Shown: in pieces, positions 18,609 through 26,848 of the stretch
How positions within the stretch are numbered: the first letter of the stretch is position 1
Layout: each line of letters opens with the position of its first letter
Source: Streptomyces sp. NBC_00775
GTDB lineage: Bacteria > Actinomycetota > Actinomycetes > Streptomycetales > Streptomycetaceae
DNA: 64,000 bases
NCBI RefSeq assembly: GCF_036347135.1
Contig: NZ_CP108938.1
Location: 7,130,001 to 7,194,000, forward strand
Direction: 5' to 3'
Translations under genes and position numbers: made by a program
The notes under the pieces: generated by a model
Told to the model about the DNA's origin: nothing
What the model saw: only the letters and a program-made list of their open reading frames with translations
Database searches by the model: none

Positions 18609-19151
18609 ATGCACAGTGGTGGGGATCACATACAGTCGACCGGGCAGGACGCGGACATCGCGTTCGTCTACGAGCCGACACCGGCCGACTACGAGGCCGC
18701 GATGCGCCGTTACACGTACGGGACCTGGCCCGGGCGAGGGGGCCTGATCGTCTGGCCGGCCCTGATCCTGGTGCTGGTGTTCTTCTTCTGCGAGCTCAGG
18801 GGTTTCGCACCCGCGATGACGGCGATCGTGGTCGTCGCCGGAGTGGTCGCCGGAGTCGTGACCACCCATAAGACCCTGGCTCGCGTCGCGCGGGAGCAGC
18901 ACGCGGACATGGAGGACTACGGGACCTGCCGGACGGTGGTCGGTGACGAGGGGATGACGACCACGGGCGGGTCCCAGGCCAGCACCATCGACTGGCAGGC
19001 GTTCCCCTGGTACGTCGAGACCGGCGAGCTCTTCGTCCTCACGACCCGGCGGACCCGGATCTTCTTCGTCCTGCCCAAGCGCGGAGCCCAGGACCCCGCC
19101 GACGTGGACCGGGTGCGGGCCGTCCTCGACCGCAACCTGCGCCGGTTGTAG
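18609..19151 (+). CDS. YcxB-like family membrane protein
   Basis: A 180-residue protein with a soluble N-terminus of about 45 residues (FVYEPTPADYEAAMRRYT), two adjacent membrane helices (GLIVWPALILVLVFFFC and AMTAIVVVAGVVAGVVT) and a C-terminal beta-rich domain (STIDWQAFPWYVETGELFVL, RRTRIFFVLPKR). That arrangement matches YcxB-like proteins, which resemble bacterial PH domains; function unknown. I chose the ATG at 18609 over an in-frame start 33 nt upstream because the longer N-terminus looks non-coding. It opens the accessory segment and converges on the TerD gene. Confidence 0.78.
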   Translation: MHSGGDHIQSTGQDADIAFVYEPTPADYEAAMRRYTYGTWPGRGGLIVWPALILVLVFFFCELRGFAPAMTAIVVVAGVVAGVVTTHKTLARVAREQHADMEDYGTCRTVVGDEGMTTTGGSQASTIDWQAFPWYVETGELFVLTTRRTRIFFVLPKRGAQDPADVDRVRAVLDRNLRRL

Positions 19152-19262
19152 GTCCGGGGCGAGTCGCACCCGAATCACGGTGCCGAGCGTGATCTCCCGC
19201 GGCCCGGGCGCCACTTGGGTACCGGACCGCGGGGACCCCGTCCTGCCCGCTGATGAGATGAA

Positions 19263-19847
19263 CTACTTGCTGATGGCGAAGCGCATCAGGGCGTGCTCGT
19301 CACCCTGCTTGATCTTCCCCGTCACATTGATCACCTCAAGCTTCCAACTGCCGCCGTCGCGCACGGCCTTGGCCACGGCACAGCCGTTGTCTTGGGTGAG
19401 CAGGCTCGGCCAGATGTCGGCGACCTGCTGAGTGCTGCCCCCGCTCGCGTCGTACACCTTGAAGCTGATGTTGCGCGCCTTCTGGAAGGAGGCGCCCTTC
19501 TTGTACGCGGCGGCGATGAACACTATCGACGTGACGTTGGGCGGCAGCCGCGAGAACTCGACCGTCACCGTCTCGTCGTCGCCCTCACCGCGCCCGGTCT
19601 GGTTGTCGCCGCTGTGAACCAAGGAGCCATTGCCCATGGGGTCGAGGGAGTCGAGGCCCGCCAGACGCACCGGGTCCGCGCCCTGCATGGCGACGGCGAT
19701 CAGGTCGAGGTCGGTGCCGGTCTTGCGGCGGAGCATGCCTACCACTCCGCCGCTGCTGCCGGCGGTCGGGTCCCAGGACACCCCGATGGACAGATGCGTT
19801 ACTCCGTCCAGATCTGCCGGGCCGTCTTCCTTGGAGAGCGTAATCAT
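19263..19847 (-). CDS. TerD family protein
   Basis: A 194-residue protein of the TerD/stress-response family, whose members bind Ca2+ and occur in chemical-stress and defence-linked Ter systems. Family features are LSIGVSWDP near the start, DLDLIAVAMQG, LVHSGDNQTGRGEGDDETVTV with the acidic GDDE calcium site, and the strand-rich end. The ATG at 19847 (MITLSKEDGPA) is preferred; the frame is open upstream, but that part overlaps an arsenite methyltransferase remnant in the same frame and is not expected to be translated as one protein. TerD genes are frequent in Streptomyces, so the link to the CHAT operon upstream on the same strand is only positional. Confidence 0.85.
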   Translation of the reverse strand: MITLSKEDGPADLDGVTHLSIGVSWDPTAGSSGGVVGMLRRKTGTDLDLIAVAMQGADPVRLAGLDSLDPMGNGSLVHSGDNQTGRGEGDDETVTVEFSRLPPNVTSIVFIAAAYKKGASFQKARNISFKVYDASGGSTQQVADIWPSLLTQDNGCAVAKAVRDGGSWKLEVINVTGKIKQGDEHALMRFAISK

Positions 19848-19989
19848 GCGTGGGTCATCCTCTTGGTGGCCGGAATACAACACGCAAAGTGTGCCTGGAA
19901 GTTCTGGGAATCCAAGCGTCGGCCTGGCATAAACCTTCGAAACCATCCACCCATGTCCGTCTATTTCATGCTCGTCGAGTCCCTTGGGT

Positions 19990-20166
19990 TCAGGGCTTGG
20001 TGGCGCGGACGACGGCGGAGTGCATCCCGTCGGCCACCGGGTGGGTGGGGGTGACCTCGACCTGGTGAACCTTGCCGCCTCCAGGCCTTCGCGGTACTCC
20101 GCGAAGGAGAGGGCGCCTGCGACGCAGCCCACGTAGTCGCCGCGCTCGGCCCGCTGTTGGGGCGCG
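19990..20166 (-). pseudogene. frameshifted C-terminal remnant of an arsenite methyltransferase-like protein
   Basis: Two overlapping minus-strand frames together spell the conserved end of ArsM-type methyltransferases. One frame gives QRAERGDYVGCVAGALSF followed by AEYREGLEAARFT. The other frame picks up with KVHQVEVTPTHPVADGMH followed by SAVVRATKP and a stop at 19990. The switch lies near the codons for EAA/GFT, consistent with a single-base insertion or deletion. No SAM-binding N-terminal part is visible upstream, where 20170-20251 is a short run of gaccgac/ctgaccggctg repeats. The stretch 19848-19989 between this remnant and the TerD start shows no gene. The identification is from memory of the family and has not been searched. 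Confidence 0.7.
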
Positions 20167-20251
20167 GCTTGGTGACCGAACTGACCGACCCGACCGGCTG
20201 ACCGACCTGACCGGCTGGTTCCGCGCACCGGTTCGGTGAGGTGACACGGCA

Positions 20252-20773
20252 CTAAGGCTGATCCGGGCCTCCGCCGCCGGGGCCTCCGCCGCCGGTCAGC
20301 ATGGACCACAGAGTGGTGGCGAGTTGCTTGATCAGGCTGTCGCTCGCGGGCTTCTTCTCTATCTCCAGGCTCACTTCGGTCTTGCCGTTCTTGCGATGCA
20401 CCTTGAGATCGATCTTCGTCTGCAGCCAGGCGACGATCGCGGCCAGCACGGCGGCGGAGACGACCAGGGAGTCCGTCACCATACGGTTGTCGACGGGCGG
20501 GTCGTCCAGGATGGACCCCACGGTGTCGGCTGTGTCGGGATCCGTGGCCAGACCGTCGAGAAGGTTCCGTCCCACCGTGACCGCTTGTTCCTCGGACGCC
20601 AGCAGCGAGTCGATTCCGAGGGCCGTGGCGTGCGACAGGACCGCGTCGATGGCCGCCGTGGCGAGTTCCCGGTCGTCGATTCCCGCCGCCCCGACTTCTC
20701 CCTGATCTTCGGTGAATTCCTGGAGACTTCGGACGAGGCTCTGTGCGCTGAGGCCTTCCGGTGTGCTTCGCAT
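20252..20773 (-). CDS. small membrane protein of the TPR-CHAT operon
   Basis: A 173-residue protein of unknown function. An acidic N-terminal helical region of about 95 residues (QSLVRSLQEFTEDQGEVG, ATAAIDAVLSHATALGI) is followed by one membrane helix (DSLVVSAAVLAAIVAWLQ). A basic, strand-forming cytoplasmic segment comes next (KIDLKVHRKNGKTEVSLEIE), then a helix and a Gly/Pro tail. A membrane helix followed by a two-stranded hairpin resembles the small effector-associated component described in actinobacterial NTPase/CHAT conflict systems, but I cannot confirm homology. The ATG lies only 1 nt beyond the CHAT stop (TGACATG), so the two are translationally coupled and probably act together. 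Confidence 0.75.
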   Translation of the reverse strand: MRSTPEGLSAQSLVRSLQEFTEDQGEVGAAGIDDRELATAAIDAVLSHATALGIDSLLASEEQAVTVGRNLLDGLATDPDTADTVGSILDDPPVDNRMVTDSLVVSAAVLAAIVAWLQTKIDLKVHRKNGKTEVSLEIEKKPASDSLIKQLATTLWSMLTGGGGPGGGGPDQP

Positions 20774-20774
20774 G

Positions 20775-23700
20775 TCATCTCCAGTCGCCGGACAACGTCA
20801 GCCCGGCCCAGTGGTAGGGATGGCTCCAGGGCGCCTGTTCGGGATGTCGCATCAGCCGGCGTTGAGCGTCCCAGAACGCTCTCCAGGTCGGTACGGACGG
20901 ATCTCGGGCAAGGCGCCGGTAGAACTCGGCCAGCAACGCCCGGCTGCTCGTTCTGTCCACGTCCCACAGGGCGGCGACCACCGCGTTGGCTCCGGAGATC
21001 ATCAGTGCCCCGGCAAATCCGTCGCGCTCGTCCTTGTCCGCGCTTTCCGTGACCCTGGCCGTGGAACACGCCCTGAGGGTCAGGAGGTCCAGCCTGGCGG
21101 AGTTGGCCAGGATCTGCCGGACGGAGAGAAGGTGATCGAGCCTCTTGCGCAGCGACTGGCGTCGGAAGTCCGCGGGCGGGAGCTCCTGCCCGTCGGACAG
21201 GATCAGCCCCGAGTCGAGTGGATTCGCGGGGTCGAAATAACCGTGGCACGTCAAGTGCATCACGCGTTCATGGCCGAGCCGGCTCAGGACTTCCGACGGC
21301 GTGAGCTCGACGGCGGGGACGGTGTGCACCTGCCACCCCGCGTCCGCGAGCAGGTGCGTGTCATCGAGTTCGGCCGGCTGATCGCCCGTGCCGTCTTCGG
21401 CGCGGGTGGGAACAGCGGCCACGAAGGCGCCCTTGTCTCCGTCACTCCGCGCCTCGGACGCGCGGGCGGTGATGTAGAGCAGAGAGCTGATGTTCGGGAT
21501 GTAACTCACTGCCGTGTGTTCGATGATGTACCGCTGGTCTTTCGGACACTTCAGCGCGTGCAGTGGAATTCCGTGCAGTGGGCCGTCGGGTGCGAGGCAG
21601 ACCAGGCCATCGTTTCCGGCGGCTCGTTCGGAGAAGTCGACCAGCGGGGAGAGTGCGTCGAGGAAGGACAGGTCGCGACGCCACGGCCGATTCCTGTTCA
21701 GAGGTGCGATCGGCGGGAAGACGCTCTCGTCACCGTCGAAGGTGCGCTGGAGTCGTTCCGCGCAGTCGGCGAGTTGTCCTCGCGTGACGGGTGTCTGTGT
21801 CGAGGTGAGGGTGCCGTCAGGGGCGACCTCGAACATCCAGGTCGTCGTCCTGCCGCAGAGGTAGGACACCAGTGACGCGCCGTCGCCGCGCCGCGCGAGC
21901 ATCGCCCTGGATTCCGCCAGCGTCGCCGGCGTGGATTCCCTGAGCCGGACATAGGCCGGTGCCACGGCACGTATGCGCTCGTGCAGTGCGGTCAGCTCAT
22001 CCTGAATGTTCCGCACCCGGTCGGCCCGGTTCGTCCCCCGCACCAGAACGTCATCCGGTGTGTCCAGAAGGTCACGCATCTCGCCCAGCAGCAACTCTTC
22101 GCGATCGGCGAGCTCCGAGGGGACGCCGGCCGGCACGGTCAGCTTGGCGCGTGCGTATCTGGCCAGGATGTACAGCGACTTGGCTTCCTCATGGACATCG
22201 AACGCGAGCTCCGTCGCGTCGCGCTGGTCCGGGAGGGGAACGAGGTCGCCGTGGTCGAAGAGCAGGGTGATGAGCTGCTCGCACAGAATCCTGAGGTATT
22301 CGGTGTCGACTCTGCTCGATGTCCTTCCCTCGCGGCGGATCTCGTCCACGACGCGGGTGCGTGTCGTCCAGAGCAGCTCGAAGGCCCTGACCTTTTCCTG
22401 TTCGCCGCCATGGGCGCAGAGTGTCTCGGCGTACTGGAGCGTCGCTCTCAGTGCCGTCTCGTTCTCCGGCTCCGCCCCGGTGGCGACCTCGTAGAAGTAG
22501 CGAGTGATGTCCATCGCGACAGCGTGGTCGTCTTCCTCGAGGGCATTCGCCAGCAGGACGCCGAGCGCGGCCTCCAGCAGACCGAGCTCGCCCGTGTCCT
22601 GGGCCTGTTGTGCGTCTCGGAAGGCAGCCACCAGCAGCTCGTCGGTGATCCTCTGGGGAATGCCGGCCATCTTGCGGTAGAAGACCGTGGTTGCCTGGTA
22701 GGCGTCTCCTATTTTCTTGCCCGCCTCGAACGCACTGGCATAGAGGTCACTGGCCTCGGCGACTTCACCGCGGCGCCGTGCGTCGTCGCCGAGAGCGAAA
22801 AGGCTGTGCATCTCCTGAGGGCTGCGGGTTCCCAACTGTCGTTGCAGCGCGAGTGCTTCGCGGTACAGGGGCACCGCTTCGTCGGCACGGCCGGCGGCAC
22901 TGAGGATGTGGCCCACATTGTTGAGTGCCGAGGGCAGGAGGCCCGGCAGGAGTTCCGTCCGGGTCCAGTCCAGTAGGCGGTAGCCTTCCCGCGCGGCGCT
23001 TCGATGAAGCCCCGCCTTGGTCAGCGAGGCCATGGCATAGGTGTACGCCGTGAAGACCTCTTGTGTTTTCCCGGCGGCCCTCCCTTCCGTGGCCGCCGCC
23101 AGGTAGCACTCCCGGCCTTCCATGTAGTGACCCAAGTCCTCGTGAAGCAGGCCGAGCAGCGTCCAGATCTCGGCCTTGAGCGCACGGGCTTCGACTACGC
23201 GCTCAGAGACCAGCGTCTCGTGCCACGGGTACTCGAGTGCCGGCTGCAGAACGCTCAGGGCCGCTGCGGACTGGGAGAGCCGGCGGAGACCTTTTGCCCT
23301 TTTGAACCGGGTCCGGGCGTGCCAGATCACGCTGTCGGCGGTCGGCTCGGGCGGTCCGGCCACTTCGCCGGCCGTCCGGAACGCGGAAACGGCGACGGGC
23401 AATAAGTCGATCTCCAGAGAACGCTGCCCGATCATTTCCATGAGCTCGTGCGGCGGGCGCGTCCCCGCGGCGTTCTCGATATCCACCTGAAGGCGCTTCA
23501 AGTGGCGCTCCACCCACGTGTGTTTGCCCTGTGTGTTCCAGTAGGCCATCCACTCCAGACGGGCGAAAACACGGCTCATCGGGTCACCGCTCGCGAATAC
23601 CAACGCGACATAACTTGCGACTTTTTCGCGTTCGAACACCCCGGAGTGCCTTCTCATGATCTCGAAGAACTCCGCCGTGTTCGCGAGGAGGGGCCGGTCG

Positions 23701-24203
23701 CCGGGAACTGTCACCGAACGCAGGTAGCGGTATTTGGCCAGCACACCCGACAACTCGTCCAGTGCCGACAGCAGATCCGGGAAGTTCACCGTTGACCGCT
23801 CACCGTCCGGTGGGGGCGTCCTGTCCGCAAGGGATCGATCTTCTGCCGTACCCCGCGCGCTCCATGCCGTCTCCAGCGTGAGCCTTGCCAGTTCGGCCTG
23901 TGCCGGGCGGCCTTGACTCTCCAGTTCGAGGGAGCGCCGGTGCAATCGGTGGAGCAGCCAGACGACGTAGGGAAGGTCCGCGCTCTCGATCACTGTCACC
24001 ACTTGTGACGGTGACTCCGCCGAGAGGACTCTGCCGATCAATTCCTCCGAAGTCAGGCCCGACTGCATCTCGAAGAGACGCTCTCCTGTGGCCAGGAACA
24101 TGCGGAACAGCTCTTCCGGATCGCGCTCCGTGAACTCGCCGAGCGTCTCGGGGGTGACGGACAACGCCCTCACGAACAGGCGTCGCTCCACGTCATCCAG
24201 CAC
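20775..24203 (-). CDS. TPR-repeat CHAT domain caspase-like protease
   Basis: A protein of about 1142 residues. The C-terminal ~330 residues form a CHAT domain, a clan CD (caspase-like) protease fold. The catalytic dyad is visible: His987 in MHLTCHGYFDP and Cys1046 in LRACSTARV, about 60 residues apart as in the family. Other CHAT landmarks are LAPDGPLHGIPLHAL, GANAVVAALWDVD and the final WAGLTLSGDW. The middle ~650 residues are helical with several recognisable TPR units (AGRADEAVPLYREALALQ, GEVAEASDLYASAFEAG). The GTG at 24203 follows a GGAAGGGGG site and overlaps the upstream gene by 11 nt; an ATG at 24242 would add 13 residues. TPR-CHAT proteins act as proteases triggered by partner proteins (Craspase is one example). 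The trigger and substrate here are unknown. Confidence 0.88.
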   Translation of the reverse strand: MLDDVERRLFVRALSVTPETLGEFTERDPEELFRMFLATGERLFEMQSGLTSEELIGRVLSAESPSQVVTVIESADLPYVVWLLHRLHRRSLELESQGRPAQAELARLTLETAWSARGTAEDRSLADRTPPPDGERSTVNFPDLLSALDELSGVLAKYRYLRSVTVPGDRPLLANTAEFFEIMRRHSGVFEREKVASYVALVFASGDPMSRVFARLEWMAYWNTQGKHTWVERHLKRLQVDIENAAGTRPPHELMEMIGQRSLEIDLLPVAVSAFRTAGEVAGPPEPTADSVIWHARTRFKRAKGLRRLSQSAAALSVLQPALEYPWHETLVSERVVEARALKAEIWTLLGLLHEDLGHYMEGRECYLAAATEGRAAGKTQEVFTAYTYAMASLTKAGLHRSAAREGYRLLDWTRTELLPGLLPSALNNVGHILSAAGRADEAVPLYREALALQRQLGTRSPQEMHSLFALGDDARRRGEVAEASDLYASAFEAGKKIGDAYQATTVFYRKMAGIPQRITDELLVAAFRDAQQAQDTGELGLLEAALGVLLANALEEDDHAVAMDITRYFYEVATGAEPENETALRATLQYAETLCAHGGEQEKVRAFELLWTTRTRVVDEIRREGRTSSRVDTEYLRILCEQLITLLFDHGDLVPLPDQRDATELAFDVHEEAKSLYILARYARAKLTVPAGVPSELADREELLLGEMRDLLDTPDDVLVRGTNRADRVRNIQDELTALHERIRAVAPAYVRLRESTPATLAESRAMLARRGDGASLVSYLCGRTTTWMFEVAPDGTLTSTQTPVTRGQLADCAERLQRTFDGDESVFPPIAPLNRNRPWRRDLSFLDALSPLVDFSERAAGNDGLVCLAPDGPLHGIPLHALKCPKDQRYIIEHTAVSYIPNISSLLYITARASEARSDGDKGAFVAAVPTRAEDGTGDQPAELDDTHLLADAGWQVHTVPAVELTPSEVLSRLGHERVMHLTCHGYFDPANPLDSGLILSDGQELPPADFRRQSLRKRLDHLLSVRQILANSARLDLLTLRACSTARVTESADKDERDGFAGALMISGANAVVAALWDVDRTSSRALLAEFYRRLARDPSVPTWRAFWDAQRRLMRHPEQAPWSHPYHWAGLTLSGDWR

Positions 24204-25335
24204 GGTCGCCCCCTTCCAGGAGTTCGCGAAGAGCGGTGACATCGGCCCGGTCCGAGTCGTCCAGGGCTGTTTCCTCGGCCGCCGACAGATGCCGTTCCGC
24301 CTCTTCGCGCCGGCCGGCGGCCCAGTACACCTGTGCCACGTTGAAGTGGATGTTGTGGGGGATGTCTTCGATGCGCGCCAGCTCGTCGGCGAGGCGAAGC
24401 GCCGCTTCCAGATCTCCCGACACCCAGACCGAGAACATCAACATGGCTTTGTAGTCAGGGCTGTCGGGCAGTTTCTTGACGAGCTCCCGGATCGCCTCGA
24501 CGGTTGCCGGAGACGGGCCCCCACTGCGCGCGACCTCGTCGAGAAGCAGCAGCTTGCGGAGTCCGTACGCCCGCGTGGCCGCGTCGGACGGCCCGCTCAG
24601 TCGCGCCCGCTCCAGTTCCGGCGAGTGGGGGGCGATCTCCTCCAGGGTGCGCAGGAGTGCGGATGCCTCGTCGTCGCGGCCCGTGACCGTGTAGGCGACC
24701 GTCAGTTTTTCGAGCACCTGGGGGTTCTCGGGGGCCGCCGCGTGGGCCCGCTCCAGCACGGTGACCGCCTCGGGCAGGCTGACCGGGCTCGACGGTTCCC
24801 CGGCCAGGGTCAGAAGCAGGCTGCCCAGTTCATGGAGATCCGCCGCACCGCTCTCCCCGTACTGATCCCGCTCGCGGAGCGCGGCCAGACGTACCTGCTG
24901 GAACCTGATCCGCGCCGACTCGGCGGCCCGCCAGTCCCGGAGGTGCCTGAGCCGGTCGCCGGCGAGCGTCTTCAGGGGGCTGTCCTCCGCTTCTGCCGCG
25001 ACCCGTTCCAGCTCCTCCAGGGCCACCGCGGGCAGATCGATCAGCTGGAACAGCACCGCCAGGTTGAGCCGGGCCGACAAGAGGTCCGGATGTCCGTCCA
25101 GCAGGGAGCGGAGGACGGAGATGGCCGACTCGTGGTGGCCCAGCGCCCCGAGGGCCAGAGCCAAGAGGTGCGCTTCCCGTGTACCGCCGCTCTCCGCCGC
25201 TGCCGCGAACTCCGCGAGCAGCGCGTTCCGTTCCGTCGCCGGCAGCGTCGCCAACGAGGTGATCCTCGCGAGGTCCCGCTCGTCCCCGTCTATGAGCCAT
25301 CGGGCGTCCGCGCCGATCAACCGTTCCGTGTCCAC
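24193..25335 (-). CDS. TPR-repeat protein, first gene of the CHAT operon
   Basis: A 380-residue, all-helical cytoplasmic protein built of tetratricopeptide repeats: ALGALGHHESAISVLRSLL, LLSARLNLAVLFQLIDLP, NPQVLEKLTVAYTVTGRDDE and HFNVAQVYWAAGRREEAERH are good TPR matches. No catalytic domain is apparent. The GTG at 25335 follows a ggggggagg site about 11 nt upstream. Its 3' end overlaps the CHAT gene by 11 nt, so it is translated with it. A likely role is as adaptor, sensor or inhibitor of the CHAT protease; this is inferred only from the repeat type and the coupling. Confidence 0.85.
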   Translation of the reverse strand: MDTERLIGADARWLIDGDERDLARITSLATLPATERNALLAEFAAAAESGGTREAHLLALALGALGHHESAISVLRSLLDGHPDLLSARLNLAVLFQLIDLPAVALEELERVAAEAEDSPLKTLAGDRLRHLRDWRAAESARIRFQQVRLAALRERDQYGESGAADLHELGSLLLTLAGEPSSPVSLPEAVTVLERAHAAAPENPQVLEKLTVAYTVTGRDDEASALLRTLEEIAPHSPELERARLSGPSDAATRAYGLRKLLLLDEVARSGGPSPATVEAIRELVKKLPDSPDYKAMLMFSVWVSGDLEAALRLADELARIEDIPHNIHFNVAQVYWAAGRREEAERHLSAAEETALDDSDRADVTALRELLEGGDRAG

Positions 25336-25554
25336 GTGGGCAACATGCCTCCCCCCGGGGTCATGTCACGTCGAGGCCTCAAATATGCCAGAAGGGTTGA
25401 ACCCTGCCTATAGAAAATATGTACGGAATATCATGAGTTCTACGCGTTCAGAGTCGGCCGCACTGGTGTGATGCCACAGCTGACGCCACCTCATGTCCGC
25501 TACCGCGCTTCCTTTTTGGACGACGGTCGGCGGCGGGCCGTTGCGGGGGGCCGC
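25336..25554 (-). promoter_or_regulatory. upstream region of the TPR-CHAT operon
   Basis: The gap upstream of the TPR gene contains an unusually AT-rich patch (about 25407-25435, tagaaaatatgtacggaata) in which a minus-strand -10 such as TATAGG could lie. Between it and the gene is a 13-bp palindrome, agggttgaaccct (25393-25405), a candidate operator. Neither has been tested and the -35 is unclear. 25436-25554 holds nothing further that I can see. Confidence 0.4.
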
Positions 25555-25597
25555 AAGGGGTGTCCGGGGGGCTTCGCGAACCCCTCGGACACCCCTT
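25555..25597 (-). terminator. terminator after the collagen-like gene
   Basis: A 17-bp stem with one mismatch (25555-25571 with 25581-25597, aaggggtgtccg... and complement) and a loop of about 9 nt lies 60 nt beyond the stop of the minus-strand collagen-like gene. It insulates that gene from the TPR-CHAT operon on the same strand. Confidence 0.7.
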
Positions 25598-25657
25598 ATT
25601 GCACCTGTTACCGCAGCCGGCTGACACGCGTGGTGAGAGCCGGCTGCGGTGCGTCCG

Positions 25658-26545
25658 TCACGTGCCGGCGTTGACGACGCCCGGGGACGGCTGCCGAGTC
25701 ACCTTGGTCCAGCGGTTGGGATTGCCCAAGGAGTCGTTGCAGTTCAGGGTGGCGTCGGGTTGGCTGTTGACCGCTAGGCAGGTGGTCTCCCAGACCTGGC
25801 CCGTGGTGGTCATGACGTCGAACTTGATGGGAGTCCCGGTGTTGGCGCCATGTCCGTTGACGGCGACTCCACAGGCGAAGCCGACGACGTCGTCCGCCGG
25901 GTAGTCGGCGTGGGTGCTGAGGTCGGTCCACAGGAAGGGGTGGGCAGTGGTGTCCCTGAGGTCACGGATGCCCGCGTAGGTCTTTCCGCCGCTCAGTGCG
26001 ACCCGCAGTTCGAAGTTGGTCGCGTCCTGCTGGGCGTCGATGTCGGCGCACGGACCGGTGGCTCCTGTCGCGCCCGTGTGACCGGTCGCCCCGGGCCGAC
26101 CCGGCGTGCCCGTGGCTCCAGTAGCCCCTGTGTGGCCGGTGGCGCCCGTGTGGCCGGTGGCCCCGGTCGCCCCGGGCCGACCCGCCGCGCCCGTGGCTCC
26201 AGTAGCCCCCGTCGCGCCCGTGTGGCCGGTGGCCCCCGTGGCCCCGGTCGCGCCCTTGTGGCCCCGCGGGCCCGTCGGGCCTGTCGGCCCCCGCCTGCAG
26301 TCGGCCCTGTCGTGGCCGCCGGCGGGTCCGCTCAGCTCGCGCTTGTGGTGGGGCTTCTTGCACTTGTCGCCGCCGGCGGGGTTCGTCAGGGTCGCGTGGC
26401 CGGTCACGCTCCGCGCTGCCGCCGTGGCGGGGCTGACCACGCCGGTCGCCAGGATCAGCGTCAGCGAGGCGAACATGCCCGCCTTCTTGAATCTCTCTCG
26501 CGCCAGCGGCCCCAGCCGCGATGCCGCCCTGAACTCAGGATTCAT
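25658..26545 (-). CDS. secreted collagen-like (Gly-X-Thr repeat) protein
   Basis: A 295-residue exported protein. After a basic start (RERFKKAGM) comes a signal sequence ([18 protein letters not shown], cleavage after about TAAA). Residues 86-163 (26057-26290) are 26 consecutive Gly-X-Y triplets, mostly GAT and GHT with GRP and GPT, a collagen-like triple-helix track. The C-terminal ~130 residues are a separate non-repetitive domain with four cysteines (GPC, FACGV, TTCLAV, LNCND), probably a trimerisation or binding head. The ATG at 26545 follows an AAGGAG site 9 nt away. In other Gram-positive bacteria such proteins are surface or spore-coat fibres; the role here is unknown. It is a single-gene unit. 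Confidence 0.85.
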   Translation of the reverse strand: MNPEFRAASRLGPLARERFKKAGMFASLTLILATGVVSPATAAARSVTGHATLTNPAGGDKCKKPHHKRELSGPAGGHDRADCRRGPTGPTGPRGHKGATGATGATGHTGATGATGATGAAGRPGATGATGHTGATGHTGATGATGTPGRPGATGHTGATGATGPCADIDAQQDATNFELRVALSGGKTYAGIRDLRDTTAHPFLWTDLSTHADYPADDVVGFACGVAVNGHGANTGTPIKFDVMTTTGQVWETTCLAVNSQPDATLNCNDSLGNPNRWTKVTRQPSPGVVNAGT

Positions 26546-26848
26546 GTACGTACTCCTTGCTTCGAACGGGTTGGGGGGTGTCCCCGAAGCCGATCGCGAG
26601 CTTGACCCGGGCACGCCGGGCCAACGGGCACAGCCGGTCGGAACGCGCACGTACATCATCAAATCGGATTAATAAAGGCCTCCATATAGGGACATATCAG
26701 CCCTTTGGTTCACGCTTGAACTTGGGTGAGGCCAATTGGGCGCCGTTCCGGCCCGCCCCCGCGCGGACGAAGGCCCTTGAAACCGGCCTGTGCCACATTG
26801 GCGGCCGCCCCTCCGCCAGGCAGCCACCACCCCGGAACCGGTGAGGCC
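26546..26848. promoter_or_regulatory. divergent promoter region (collagen-like gene / GT2 gene)
   Basis: A 303-bp intergenic stretch between divergent genes. It includes an AT-rich block at about 26660-26700 (aatcggattaataaaggcct, then ccatatagggacatatcag) that stands out from the high-GC background and probably carries promoters for one or both sides. I see no reliable -35/-10 pair and no gene. An open frame continues upstream of the GT2 start to 26726, but its codons look non-coding. Confidence 0.4.

Noticed and set aside
19263..19847. TerD gene as part of a full tellurite-resistance/Ter operon
   Set aside because: No other ter genes are present in the window and single TerD genes are common in Streptomyces.
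19848..20309. Long N-terminal extension of the TerD protein
   Set aside because: The frame is open, but it consists of part of the methyltransferase remnant and non-coding sequence; TerD proteins start at the MITLSKEDG-type N-terminus.
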